From Eretmocerus hayati (Eukaryota; Arthropoda; Insecta; Hymenoptera; Aphelinidae), in the NCBI GenBank assembly GCA_029851415.1, contig CM056741.1, forward strand, positions 83,528,282-83,592,281: 64,000 nucleotides of DNA. The letters run 5' to 3'. Shown here piece after piece: positions 43,665-53,706 of the stretch (within the stretch, counting starts at the first letter, position 1; every line of letters starts with the position of its first letter). Made by a program: the position numbers and the translations under genes. The notes under the pieces are model-generated. The model did no database searches. It was not told the origin of the DNA and was given only the letters and a program-made list of their open reading frames with translations.

Positions 43665-46600
43665 TCACTGTAATTCGCCTGCTTCGAGGCGCCTTACTTC
43701 CCTCTCTTTCTCTTCTTTGCGGGTCATCACCAGCTTGATGTATCCGGTGAGTCTATCCCATGTCTCCTGGTTGCGGAGCAAGTACGGGACGAGATTCTCA
43801 GGTGTTAGTTGAGCACCCAGCCATTCATCCAGCTCGGCGCGCTCTCTCCGGGTGTCGCTGCACTTGAACAGGGCATGTTCGGCGTCATCCCATTCGTCCC
43901 CGCATAACTGACATGCTGGGGTCGTCCTCTTCTTGAACCTGGTTAGATAGGAACCGAAGCAACCATGATCGCTCAGTGCCTGCGTCGTCCAGTAGTCCAT
44001 CTCTCCGTGGGTGCGTTCCGCCCACTTGGCTACGTCACGGATCAGCCGGTGCGTCCATCTGCCGTTTGCAAATGGCGAATCCCACTCAGTTTGCCAATGC
44101 TCAAGGGTGGTTTCCTTCTCGTTGTCGCGGATGATCTCCTTCATCGTCGGAGTGAGTACTCGTTCGGCTCCGATCACTTTTTCGCGGTCCCAGATCCTCA
44201 CTCGCTCCGCGACGAGCAAGTGGATGGGCGGAGTACTCGCCAATACGTAAGCCGCATCTCCTGACACAGTGCGGTAGGCACGGATACTCCTCAGGGCCGC
44301 TCTTCGGTGGACAGGCCCCATTCTCTCCTCGATTATGGTCTTCTCTACTCTCTTCCCCCACACGGGTGCACCGTACAGCATGATAGAGGTAGTGACGGTG
44401 TTGAGAAGTGCGCGCCTCTTTTCCTTGGGTCCTCCGATATTCGGCATAAGCCGCTGGAGCGCCGCACCGACCCTGCTCGCCTTCTGGGCGGCTTCCTGGA
44501 TGTGTTTCTTGAACGACCACTTGTCGTCGAGCCATACACCGAGGTATTTCAGCTCTGTCTTCCGTGGAATCTCTTGCCCGTTGATATAAAACCGGGGTAA
44601 GTCAAACTTCCTACGCCTTGTGACCACGATTGCTTCGCACTTCTTGACAGCGAGCTCCAGAAGCCTGCTAATCATCCACTCGTAGACTCGGGCTAGCGCT
44701 TCGTTCGCGCGTCTACCCAAGAGTTCCTCGTTGTCAGCCCATACTATGAGTCCCGCGTCGTCCGCGAAAGCCACTATTATCACTCCTTCTGGCAGTTCGA
44801 TAGACAGTAAGCTGTCATACTGGGTGTTCCAGTTGAACGGCCCGGAGACCGATCCCTGTCCGATTCCGGCGGACAGTACCCGAATCTCTTGTCCCTCGTC
44901 GGTGTCGTACACGAGGGTCCTGTTCCGCAGGTAGTCACTCGTGACGGCTAGTAGATAGGGGGGCACTTTACCTGCTTGGGATTGATAGACTCGCTCCCAG
45001 CTCGCGCAGTTGAATGCGTTCTTTATGTCCAACGCAATGATGGCACAGAATCCTCCTCTTCCTTGGTATGGGTTCCCTACCGACGCTTGAACCCGTTCTT
45101 GGACCGCCTCGATCGCGTGCACAGTGCTCCGTCCCTTCCGGAACCCGAACTGCATTGGTGATAGCCCACCGCCTTCTTCGTAGGCTTTTTCCACCCTGTT
45201 GAGCACCATCCTCTCGTACATTTTCCCGATATTGTCGAGCATGCTGAGAGGGCGTTGACCTCCTTGACCCTTAGGTATCAGGACCAGCTTCTGGCGTTTC
45301 CACTTGTCCGGGAAAGTTCCCGCGCTCAGACAGATGTTGAAGAGGTCGAGGAGTAGATCTGGCTTGTATTTGAAGACCAGTTTCAGAGCCTCGTTTGGGA
45401 TGCCATCCAGGCCAGGGGCCTTGCCGTTCGGCATTCTCTTCGCCGCTATGAGTAGCTCTTGCATAGTGAAGAGCGGGATGGGGTCTTCGCTCTCCGTAGG
45501 GAATGTAACTCTGGGTTCTCCTGCTGGGAAGAGGTCTTCCACGATGATGCGCAATGTTGCTGCATCGGTCGGTGCTGGGTTGCCCCTCCGGGGTCGGACC
45601 TTTGACATGACCACGCGATATGGCGTGCCCCAGGGGTCTTCGTTAACCATGTCACACAGTTCACCCCAGCACTTCTCTTTGCTCCTCCGGATGGCTAGAA
45701 CGAGAGCCTTCTTTGCTTCTTTGTACGCTCTGTCATCTTCCGCCAGCGATGGTCGTTGCAGCTTCCTTGTTCGCCATGCGGTCCTTCTTTTCTTGTTGCT
45801 CGTTCTTCGTAGAGCCTTGATCTCATCGGTGATCCAGTACTCTGGTTTCCTCCAGAAACATGGTGTTGTCCTGCGAGGCATCGAGGCGTCGCAAGCTCTC
45901 GTGATGGCGGATGTTACCATCGCCACAGCCTCGTCCGAGGCGGAGTTCATCGGGAGATCTTCGACTGTTTCTATCGATTCCCGGAATTTTCCCTCGTCCA
46001 GCTTCCGTACCTGCCACCCCGTTGGTCGCGGTCTGCGTGTCGTCTGTCTCTGTCCGTCAGTCCTAAGTCGAAACCGAATATGTCGATGGTCACTCAGTGT
46101 TTCCGTGTCCAGAACTTCCCACGATGTCATACGTCCCATGAGCGACGGGCTCATGAACGTCAGGTCGAGGACTGATGATGAACCTCCCTCCCGGGACCGA
46201 GTGTCGTGCCGGTAATAGGTGATAACCCCCGTCTCGTTCGCGAGCACTAATCCCAATGCCTCCATGGCATCAGCGAGTATTACCCCCCGTCTATCGCGCG
46301 GCCCCCCGCTCCAAGTCGGTTCCTTGGAGTTGAAATCTCCCGCGATTATAACTGGGCCCCCCCATTGCCTCACATCCTCTTCTAGGTCGTGGAGCTCGTC
46401 TTCAAATTCGTGCGTCTTGAGCGACGGCGAGTAGTAGCAGCTGTATACAGCTGTGCCCCCTATGGTCTTTCGAGCATAACCGCGGCCACTAACAGCTGGT
46501 TCAGTCTCGCGGATCGCGGGATTCGTGATCTGAATTACAGCGGTCCCCCAGTGATCGAATGTGGAACGGGAAAGTTCGCGCTTCCGAGGCGGTTCGGAGA

Positions 46601-46697
46601 TGATCAGAACATCGATACCCCCTTCTTTGGCGGCAGTGTGTAGGAGGTCACAAGCTTCCCCGCTTCTCCTGAGGTTGGCTTGGATGAAGTTAGCCAT
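43665..46697 (-). CDS. R1-clade ORF2: endonuclease and reverse transcriptase
   Basis: 1010 residues if started at the ATG at 46697 (MANFIQANLRRSG); an upstream in-frame ATG at 46922 gives 1085 but lies inside ORF1. The chosen start fits the family, whose ORF2 begins with the endonuclease N-box. Endonuclease (1-215): QANL, catalytic Glu in ISEPP (35), AGDFNSK (119-125), SSVLDLTF, SDHRHI (202). RT (about 415-720): NGKAPGLDG, LVLIPKG, RPLSMLDNIGKMYERM, FGFRKGRSTVHAI, LDIKNAFN (556-563), GIGQGSVSGP, AFADDAGL with intact FADD (644-647), LKYLGVWLD. A C-terminal zinc motif CX2CX8HX4C lies at 929-946. It nicks the target and primes cDNA there. All catalytic residues are present, so it may be functional. 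Confidence 0.93.
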   Translation of the reverse strand: MANFIQANLRRSGEACDLLHTAAKEGGIDVLIISEPPRKRELSRSTFDHWGTAVIQITNPAIRETEPAVSGRGYARKTIGGTAVYSCYYSPSLKTHEFEDELHDLEEDVRQWGGPVIIAGDFNSKEPTWSGGPRDRRGVILADAMEALGLVLANETGVITYYRHDTRSREGGSSSVLDLTFMSPSLMGRMTSWEVLDTETLSDHRHIRFRLRTDGQRQTTRRPRPTGWQVRKLDEGKFRESIETVEDLPMNSASDEAVAMVTSAITRACDASMPRRTTPCFWRKPEYWITDEIKALRRTSNKKRRTAWRTRKLQRPSLAEDDRAYKEAKKALVLAIRRSKEKCWGELCDMVNEDPWGTPYRVVMSKVRPRRGNPAPTDAATLRIIVEDLFPAGEPRVTFPTESEDPIPLFTMQELLIAAKRMPNGKAPGLDGIPNEALKLVFKYKPDLLLDLFNICLSAGTFPDKWKRQKLVLIPKGQGGQRPLSMLDNIGKMYERMVLNRVEKAYEEGGGLSPMQFGFRKGRSTVHAIEAVQERVQASVGNPYQGRGGFCAIIALDIKNAFNCASWERVYQSQAGKVPPYLLAVTSDYLRNRTLVYDTDEGQEIRVLSAGIGQGSVSGPFNWNTQYDSLLSIELPEGVIIVAFADDAGLIVWADNEELLGRRANEALARVYEWMISRLLELAVKKCEAIVVTRRRKFDLPRFYINGQEIPRKTELKYLGVWLDDKWSFKKHIQEAAQKASRVGAALQRLMPNIGGPKEKRRALLNTVTTSIMLYGAPVWGKRVEKTIIEERMGPVHRRAALRSIRAYRTVSGDAAYVLASTPPIHLLVAERVRIWDREKVIGAERVLTPTMKEIIRDNEKETTLEHWQTEWDSPFANGRWTHRLIRDVAKWAERTHGEMDYWTTQALSDHGCFGSYLTRFKKRTTPACQLCGDEWDDAEHALFKCSDTRRERAELDEWLGAQLTPENLVPYLLRNQETWDRLTGYIKLVMTRKEEKEREVRRLEAGELQ
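46690..46697 (-). promoter_or_regulatory. Overlapping ORF2 start / ORF1 stop, ATGGCTAA
   Basis: On the minus strand the ORF2 ATG (46697-46695) precedes the ORF1 TAA (46692-46690) by two bases. Overlapping stop/start arrangements in R1-clade elements (SART1 is the studied case, as I recall) drive ORF2 translation by termination-reinitiation. That mechanism is inferred here. Confidence 0.65.
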
Positions 46698-48612
46698 TTC
46701 TTCCCCCCCTGCGTCTATATGTCGCCCTCGCGTTTTGGTAGGCTGTGCAGTTGCTGGAGCCCGACCTGTGGTCAGATCTGGTTCCGATAGCCACGCAGCT
46801 GAGGCATTTTGGTTTCTCTTTACAGGTAGCGGCGAGGTGTCCTGGTTCACCGCACTGGAAGCAGAGTTTCGGTTGACGTTCCTCTGCCTTCTCTTTTTTG
46901 CAGCCTGAGGCCTTGTGGCCATACTCTAGGCAGTTATAGCAGCGTGGGATGCCTCCCTTCTCGCGGATTCTCACTCTGCTCCATCCCACCTTGGGTTCTT
47001 TCCAGTCCAGGAGGCGGTGAGCGAGCCTCGCTGGGATGGACACAACCGCTGTTTGGGTGCCTCGGGAGCCGTTTCGCAGGCTCTTAACTATTATGGCTCC
47101 ATCCTCGTTTTCTGGTAGGGCCTTCGCGAGGTCCTTCTGCACTTTAGTTTTGTCGACATCGTAGTCGACTCCGAGAACCTCGAGGGTCATGCTATTTGCG
47201 AGGCAGTGGACGGCCCCTTCTTGCCCGACGACTGGTGTCAGAGCCGCTTTGATGGCTGCAGCGTCGGTGCCCTTCCTCAGTTCAATGAGGATTTGTCCTT
47301 CCTGTGTTTTGCGGATGCCCGTGACTCTAGAGCCCACTTCTCCATTAAGGTCATCCGTCTTTATCTTGCGCAGCATATCTGCGTAGCTTAACCCACCTTG
47401 GTTTGCCGTGACGAGAACGGCGTCGGATTTCGCTCTTCTTGGCTTCATCTTTGCCTTCTTTCCAGCGGTGTCACTTGATCGACCGCTTTTCTTTGCCCTC
47501 TTCGTATTTCTCTTAGAGACCACTTCCTGCCAAGGCCCGTCCTGCTTGGGCCTATTAGGAGTCGATGTCGAGCGCGGTGTTTCGAGGGCTCCCGATGGAT
47601 GTCCCCGTCGCGTCCTCTTCGTATCGTGCTGTTTCCCTTGTCGCGATTCCGGTTTATTCGCCCCCCTTCCCTGTGTGCCGCTTCCCGACGAGGCTGGCCC
47701 AGAGGGCTGCGCACTCCTCTTCATTTTTAGGGTCTTCTCCGCTTCGAGAAGTGTGGTCTCGAAAGCCGCTCTCTTCCCTTTGTCTGCCGCAAGTAGGCCT
47801 TCGAGAGCGTGGCCAATCTTCTTGAGCTCTTCCATGTCGCCCCGAGTTCCTTCTGGGATGCTGGAAGCAGACTCGGCTATCCCTATGACCAAGTTCAGGT
47901 GGTCGAGGAGAAGATGAGTCTTCTCCTCCATCTGTTCTCGGCACATTTTCAAGTCCCTCCATCCTTCCATTAGATCGGGGGCCTTGTCTCCACTTCTTTG
48001 TCGACTGGCCTTCTCAGGTGTGGGGAACCGATCGATGTCCATATCCTCCGGTGTTTTTTGACCTTTTTCGAGTCCACGGTCACAGTCCTTGGATGTCAGG
48101 GTGTCTTCTGACTTCTGGGACTCCGTGGTGGTGTTAGAGTCCCCTGAATCCGAGCTGGAATCGGCGGTATCGTCTCCCTTGTTCTTGTCTTGCGTAAGCT
48201 GGATCTTGATCGCGGGGTTGATCTTCATAAGCTTGTCTGCCGCCGCTTGCGCTTCTGCAGCAACCTTCGCGTTCTTCTCTTTTTGGCTCAAGAATGTGAG
48301 CTTCGATTGTTTCAGCGTTCGCTTATCTACTTCCTCACCCAGACCCTTTCTCTTCTTGCTGTTCGGGGTGAGGTCTACTCCTTTCTGGTGTTGGTCCTTT
48401 GCTCCAACTATCTTCGCCAGAGGCGTGTTTCCATCGCTTGTAGCTTTACGCGTGAGTCCACCAGCCAAGTGTGCCACTGGTAGCGCGCTTTGCATCGTTG
48501 GGCCCCCCCCCCCCCCCAAGATCCGAATGGGGCCCCGCTTTACTTGGGGAATTCTTGCCGTCAATGCTGGACATCTTCTTCTTTCTTCTTTTTCCAGGGC
48601 CTGGAATCGCAT
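46690..48612 (-). CDS. R1-clade ORF1: gag-like RNA-binding protein
   Basis: 640 residues from ATG 48612, though a start at ATG 48495 (MQSALPVAHL) is possible because a G-rich run (poly-C at 48506-48519) falls in between. The N-terminal half is basic, Ser/Thr and Lys/Glu-rich, with a helical segment near MEELKKIGHALEGLL. The conserved central domain (about 390-550) carries LRKIKTDDLNGEVGS and RKTQEGQILIELRKG. Three zinc knuckles end it: CYNCLEYGHKASGC (558-571), CFQCGEPGHLAATC (584-597) and an atypical CLSC...C (603-622). It binds element RNA to form RNPs. Its TAA (46692-46690) overlaps the ORF2 ATG as ATGGCTAA. Confidence 0.9.
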   Translation of the reverse strand: MRFQALEKEERRRCPALTARIPQVKRGPIRILGGGGGPTMQSALPVAHLAGGLTRKATSDGNTPLAKIVGAKDQHQKGVDLTPNSKKRKGLGEEVDKRTLKQSKLTFLSQKEKNAKVAAEAQAAADKLMKINPAIKIQLTQDKNKGDDTADSSSDSGDSNTTTESQKSEDTLTSKDCDRGLEKGQKTPEDMDIDRFPTPEKASRQRSGDKAPDLMEGWRDLKMCREQMEEKTHLLLDHLNLVIGIAESASSIPEGTRGDMEELKKIGHALEGLLAADKGKRAAFETTLLEAEKTLKMKRSAQPSGPASSGSGTQGRGANKPESRQGKQHDTKRTRRGHPSGALETPRSTSTPNRPKQDGPWQEVVSKRNTKRAKKSGRSSDTAGKKAKMKPRRAKSDAVLVTANQGGLSYADMLRKIKTDDLNGEVGSRVTGIRKTQEGQILIELRKGTDAAAIKAALTPVVGQEGAVHCLANSMTLEVLGVDYDVDKTKVQKDLAKALPENEDGAIIVKSLRNGSRGTQTAVVSIPARLAHRLLDWKEPKVGWSRVRIREKGGIPRCYNCLEYGHKASGCKKEKAEERQPKLCFQCGEPGHLAATCKEKPKCLSCVAIGTRSDHRSGSSNCTAYQNARATYRRRGGRNG

Positions 48613-48839
48613 GCTGGCCGACCCCGGACCAGACCAGCACGGGTGTGGTGTGTTGTGTGATGCGTGTTCTGTATAATGTTGGTATGTCTGTGTAATGCTT
48701 GAGCAAGCGTAAGTATGGTGCGTGTAGAGTGTAGTGTGTGTGTTAGTGTGAGTGTAGGACTCGGGTCCGGAGGGGCGTCACTCCCTCAAGCTCCAAGTGC
48801 AACCCTAAGGTCACACCCAAAGCCCCCTACGGGGCCCAG

Positions 48840-48842
<3 letters not shown>

Positions 48843-48923
<81 letters not shown>

Positions 48924-48928
48924 AACGT
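48843..48928. repeat. (CT)n microsatellite right of the R1-clade element
   Basis: About 80 bp of nearly pure CT next to the element's 5' end. Confidence 0.95.
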
Positions 48929-49819
48929 TCGTAATTTCACCCGCCTACTTTCTCGTCATTTCATGCGAGCGACACTTAGATGTAATGTTCATGACTTTGG
49001 CCATCGGCTTCGATGAGTGTCGCGCTGTACGAACCCTCAACACTCGGTACTTCTGTCGCACCGAAACCAAGGCCTGAAGGCTCGTTCACAGAGTGCTCAG
49101 ATTTTAAAATGAAAATTCATGATTCTGGGGGGTATAACACTTGAATATCATAGCAGTTTTTCTCACTTATAAAGTCAATGTGCTCTGGGAATAGAACCGC
49201 AGTCGAAATCAAGAATCGACCCGACTTGCACAGTCTCGTCTGCACGTGATCTCGTCAGTTACTCGACGGAGTTGAACGAGAACACTTCTCACGCGTCCAA
49301 GGATTACTTCTATATCTTTCACCCACGTGCACATGAATTGCGGGAAAATTTGGAAGTTTTCATTTCAAAATCATCAGATTGAATAAGTTGTTGAATAGGC
49401 GTGCAAGTACTACCCACGCCGTCTTAACAGTGACTGTGAAACTCGTGATTCGTGCGTCGACGAGCACAACCAAAGTGACCGAGAACTCCATTTCTTGGGT
49501 GAGTTTTCCGACTATTTTAATCGTACTTAACCATTTTCACTTTTGAATTGTGAATGTGGCGTCCGTAGCCGAATCGCAATCCATGAGAACTTGCAGGTCA
49601 TATGTGACCTTATTCACTATCTTCACTTACACTATGCTTAGATGAACTTATTTGACATCTTTGCTTGATATCGATGATCCTCTCATCGAGACTTCATGGT
49701 TCCATTCCTTCTTATTAAATGAATCAATCTTTGAACGTCAATATTTTCCAAAAACCATATGTAAATTTAACGTGAAGATATTTTTTTGTTATCCGTAGGA
49801 AAAGTCTTCACTTAAAAGA
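48929..49819. other. hAT 5' untranslated or intronic region
   Basis: Between the CT tract and the first transposase ATG. No repeat or frame I can support. It continues the hAT sequence interrupted at 43199. Confidence 0.5.
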
Positions 49820-50307
49820 TGCCGAAAAAACAGGGGCTCAGCAGTTTTCAAGATGATTGGTTGGACCGCAAGCTGAATCTTGATTAATCCCGGGTGCAGA
49901 GAGCAAAATCAAAACTCGATGCGACGTGCCGTTTCTGTAAGAAAACTTTCGATGTTTCGAACATGGGCAAGCCCTCCTTGGATTCGCACGCGAAAGGCAA
50001 GAAACACAATAAGTTGGTAGAAATTTTCCTTGAACAGAGGAAGGTTAAATTTTTTGAAACTCGAGATAAGCAAGGGAATGAAGTCAATACCAACGCACAG
50101 CGTTGCAGTCCGAAAGAGATTCCAGTCCGTGTTCCCGTTTCATCATCTGAATCAGGTTCGTCCCATCCAATAACCGAGTATGTGAGTAAAGAGGATGTCA
50201 TTGATGCTGAAATATACTGGGCTTTCGATCACGTGTCCAATAAATCATCGGTGCGCTCAGCGTGTAAGTCATCTGACTCATTCCCAAAGATGTTCAAAGA
50301 TAGTCAG
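49820..50307 (+). pseudogene. hAT transposase N-terminus with BED-like zinc finger
   Basis: Starts ATG 49820 (MPKKQGLSSFQDD), with a frameshift near 49859 and a TAA near 49885. It is then open from 49894: KLDATCRFCKKTFDVSNMGKPSLDSHAKGKKHNK, a C-X2-C...H-X4-H BED-type DNA-binding finger (family: C..C.K.F...N.G...L..H..G.KH). It ends at MFKDSQ, where a solo LTR is inserted at TCAG. On the other side the frame resumes at 51701 (IAK-FQMQKDKLSYPTTYG). Confidence 0.85.
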
Positions 50308-50962
50308 TGTGGCGTCCCGCCATCCCGAGGTGCCCCAATTACCCAAAGAAGTTGTGAATTGCTGAGTTGCGATTGAGGATTGCTTGTCTTTTGAGTAATC
50401 TTTATTTAATTAAGCAATCAGAATTATGAAGACAGGTTGATTCAGAGCATTGTTGTCGCCGTGCGCGTAACCCACTGCAACTCCGAGTTACGCGCACGGC
50501 CAAAAAACAGGTCAAATTTCATAACCACAAAGCTATAAAAATTGAGTGTCAACAGCAGTTAATTGATCAGTCTTGAAACGTTACTCTTAAACTCACGCGC
50601 AGATTTTACCCAAGTGTTGAGCACGACAAAGTAAATTTCTAAGTGAGAGACTGAGTCGACTGAATCCCGCCGCGTATCTCCGGCGTCATCCCGAGAACGA
50701 GCTAATCAACCTGTCTATCAGCCTCCAGGATATCCTGACCCGCAGAGCTGGGAATCCTCGAGTAGAATTTAGTATCAACATAATTGTAAGTCTAAGAAAA
50801 TCTACCATTCATGTCTAGTATATTAAATCTATCATTGTTACCTTTGTATTGTCCAATTCAAAATTAGCATATAAATCGAATTATTCTCAAATTAATATTT
50901 ATTGATTAAATTGACCTTCTCCCTGATGATTAATATGCATATTTCATTTTTCAAAATTTGAA

Positions 50963-50967
<5 letters not shown>

Positions 50968-50996
<29 letters not shown>
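50968..50996. repeat. (AT)n microsatellite
   Basis: Pure AT dinucleotide run inside the solo LTR. Confidence 0.9.
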
Positions 50997-50999
<3 letters not shown>

Positions 51000-51075
51000 C
51001 ATCTATACAGTACTTATGACGACCGACAGTATAGATACCGTTGTTACACTTATCAATATGTTATGACGACCGGGG

Positions 51076-51395
51076 GTTAAAACAGTGATTTTACGTTCAA
51101 AAACTAAACCATCCCTCGTGGGAGATAACCGCCGAGGAGATAACAGTTGTTCTGCTTAGACAGTGGTTTCGCGTTCAAACACTAAACCATCCCTCGTGGG
51201 AGATGACCGCCGAGGAGATGACAGACGTGTGCTCAGACTCCGTTTTGCGTTCAAACACTGAACCATCCCTCGTGGGAGATGACCGCCGAGGAGATGACAG
51301 ACGTGTGCTGAGACTCCGTTTTGCGTTCAAAACACTAACCATCCCTCGTGGGAGATGACCGCCGAGGAGATAACAGAAGTTTTCTGAGACAGCCG
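51076..51395. repeat. Four 76-78-bp direct repeats in the solo LTR
   Basis: ATCCCTCGTGGGAGAT occurs at 51111, 51189, 51265 and 51341, each followed by (A/G)ACCGCCGAGGAGAT. The array is bracketed by TTATGACGACCG (51014, 51060) and inverted CGGTCGTCATAA (51400 on; more copies to ~51537). Confidence 0.88.
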
Positions 51396-51700
51396 TTTCC
51401 GGTCGTCATAAGTCATGTATACGTAAAGAAAATTTTGGTCGTCATAAGTAGGTATATTTGTAAATGTTATGACGACCGGTCGTCATAACCGAAAATGTCG
51501 TCATAAGTGGGTATATTTGTAAAATTGGTCGTCATAAATGTCTATAACTAAAAATATATATATATACTTTTCTACATTGTCTACTTGTCTACATTTTTGA
51601 ATAAGGTGAGTGCAACAGGGCAGTCCGCCCTTCAATGTCCAAAAACCCACTCTGAAATAAATATATTTGTTACCCGGACCCATCAGGTCCGGTCATAACA

Positions 51701-53478
51701 TCAGATAGCTAAGTAGTTTCAAATGCAAAAAGATAAATTATCTTACCCTACCACTTATGGACTGGGTCTTTATTTCCGGGATGAGCTTGTCGATTTTTTG
51801 AGACTCCTTGATATATTTAACGTTGCATTCGATGAGAGTTCGAATAAAATTGCTCAGAAAGGTCAGATGGACATTATGATCAGATACTTTGTAGGCAACC
51901 AAGTTCATCCGAGATATTTCACTTCAACTTTTTTAGGACATGCAAAATCTGTTGATCTGTTGAAAGGATTCACAGCAGAATTTGAGAAGCATAGAATTGA
52001 TTTAGAAGTAATGACTCAACTGTCTATGGATGGACTCAATGTTAACAAAAAATTTCGGAGAGAGTTATGTGAGATTTTGAGCAGGTCTGGTGACTCGCCT
52101 AAGTTGATTGATATCGGAACATGCATTCTTCACATTGTGAACAATTGTTACAAAAAAGGTCACAGCGAAGTTGACTGGAAGATGAATGAATTCTTGCGAG
52201 CATTGTATTACCTGTTTAAAGATTTTCCGACTCGTCGAACTGATTTTATTCATTTCAATCTCACAAAACTCTTTGCTGTGAAATTCTGCTTCATCAGGTG
52301 GTGAGAGAATGGTAAAGTGATGCAACGAGCGCTTGTTATGATCGATCCAATGAAAGTGTATATTAAAGGTGTGAAAAAAAATCCTCCAGAATCAAATAGC
52401 TATCACAAAATCAAAGAGTTTTCGAAAGATGATTTTCTCAAAGCTGAGCTTTCATTTATGGTCTCGATTGATATGGAAATCCAGCCATTCTTGGTAAAAT
52501 ATCAGACCGTTAAGCCCATGGTACCATTTTTGGTGAATGATTTGTATGAATTATTAAAACGGCTCATGACTAGAGTGATACAACCAAAAGAAATGGCTGA
52601 TGTGAAGTGTGTGAAAGATCTCTTGAGTGTTGATCTAAACAATGGATCCCTCTTGCGGCCATTGAAGATGATCGATATAGGCTTTGCTGCTTCTCATGCA
52701 TTGGATAATATTCAACCACAGCTGAAAGAAAAAGAAATCTTGGCATTCCGGCTACAGTGTCGAAAATTCATTCTGGGCATTTGCAAAAAATTCCAAAAAG
52801 ACTCAAGCTTGTCTTATGAATTTGTTCGAGGTGCTAGCTGTTTGTCGCCGTTTGTTATGAAAAATCAATCTACGGCAGTGAATCGATTAAATATTGCATT
52901 GAAATATTTGATGAGCATTTATAGACTCAAAGCCATCGAAGCTGATGAAGTAAAGCGGGAGTATTCTATTTTCATCCAATCATCGCCTGTCCAGAATGCT
53001 TTGAATTTTCAGTGGATACTGATCGACTAGACTCTTTTCTGTTGAAATTATTACGAGAAGCAAATGTATCGGATGCCTTTTTGAAGTTTGTGAAATCAAC
53101 CCTCTGTTTATATCATGGCAATACTTACGTTGAGAGGAGTTTTTCTTTTATTAAAGAGTTTCTTGTAGAGAATTTGAAGGAGGAAACTCTGGTTGCCCTG
53201 CGTAATGTGGACGACGCTATTCGCTTTATCGGAGGAGTCGATAAAATTGATATCACGAGTGAAATGAGAAAAGCTTCCTGGGAGCACATAAGAATAGAAA
53301 AATGGTTCTTGATCGGAAGAATGAGTCAGAAAAGAAAGTAAGGGAGATGAAAAGGAGAGCAGCTGAGAAAATTAGATGTTTAGAGCTAAAAAAGAGACGC
53401 ATTCGTGAAGAGCAGAATGAGCAACTTCAATTATTAGACGAACAATTGCGAGAGTGGCAAAAAGTTTCAGGTGTATAA
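51701..53478 (+). pseudogene. hAT transposase, catalytic and C-terminal part
   Basis: From IAK-FQMQKDKLSYPTTYGLGLYF, with a TAG in the FQ region. The DDE part runs through FNVAFDESSNKIAQKGQMDIMIRYF, YFTSTFLGHAKSVDLLKGF, LSMDGLNVNKKF and DIGTCILHIVNNCYKKG. A TGA at 52302-52304 breaks FIRW-ENGKVMQRALVM. Frame 52317-53030 continues the helical insertion domain. After a frameshift near 53005 comes SDAFLKFVKSTLCLYHGNTYVERSFSFIKEFLVENLKEETL, the conserved C-terminal dimerization block. A shift near 53336 leads to a charged coiled-coil tail ending at ~53478. Together this is a hAT transposase of the type found in many invertebrates, inactivated by two stops and two frameshifts. Confidence 0.88.
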
Positions 53479-53706
53479 GTAGCTTGTAAACAATATATGC
53501 TTGTGAGAGTATGATTAAAACCTGGAATGTTGCTTTTCTTTCTTTGTCAAGAAGAATGAATGAATTCCTAATTCATCGACACCCCAATAATTGTAATTGT
53601 TATTCATAAACCCTCCAAAAAAGTATCCTGGAGAGATCACTTCCCCGATCCTGGAAATCTTGGAAAAACCCTGGAATTTTATTCTATCATTTCGCTAGAT
53701 ACCCTG

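Larger units (their letters stand above)
43227..48842 (-). mobile_element. R1-clade non-LTR retrotransposon inserted in a (GA)n tract
   Basis: On the minus strand the element starts ATCTGGGCCCCGTAGGGG (5' end ~48842) straight out of a (GA)n run, carries two open frames (48612-46690 and 46697-43665), a ~430-bp 3' UTR, and ends ...CTACCTTAAAATG plus ~10 A, followed at once by (AG)n. Thus GA microsatellite sequence lies on both sides with no other flank between. The frames have no visible stop or shift. Base composition is GC-richer than its surroundings. R1-clade elements are often sequence-specific (rDNA, telomere, microsatellites). Confidence 0.9.
50308..51700 (+). mobile_element. Solo LTR (1393 bp) inside the hAT transposase
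   Basis: Begins TGTGGCGTCC and ends GGTCATAACA (TG...CA termini), with TCAG at both flanks (50304-50307, 51701-51704). Deleting it plus one TCAG rejoins hAT codons MFKDSQ-IAK. Near the end it has AATAAA (51656-51661), as in an LTR's R region. Its middle holds four 76-78-bp direct repeats and many copies of TTATGACGACC in both orientations. The parent family (gypsy is likely by 4-bp duplication) is not in the window. Confidence 0.8.
42900..53706 (+). mobile_element. hAT-superfamily DNA transposon, 10.8 kb with two nested insertions
   Basis: The left end CAAGGTGTCTAGCGATCC (42900) pairs with the right end, read inward as CAGGGTATCTAGCGAAAT (ending 53706). Repeats of CCTGGAAA(T/A)CCTGGAAA lie just inside both ends (42925-43030 and 53650-53680), a familiar subterminal pattern of hAT elements. 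The transposase is on the plus strand (49820-53478). An R1-clade retrotransposon (43227-48842) and a solo LTR (50308-51700) are inserted. Without them the element would be about 3.8 kb. The 8-bp target duplication is no longer recognisable. Confidence 0.8.

Noticed and set aside
43404..46908. Many plus-strand frames across the R1-clade element
   Set aside because: Shadow frames of the GC-rich minus-strand ORF1 and ORF2.
46697..46922. ORF2 start at ATG 46922
   Set aside because: The extra 75 residues overlap ORF1's zinc-knuckle region and precede the known endonuclease start; ATG 46697 fits better.
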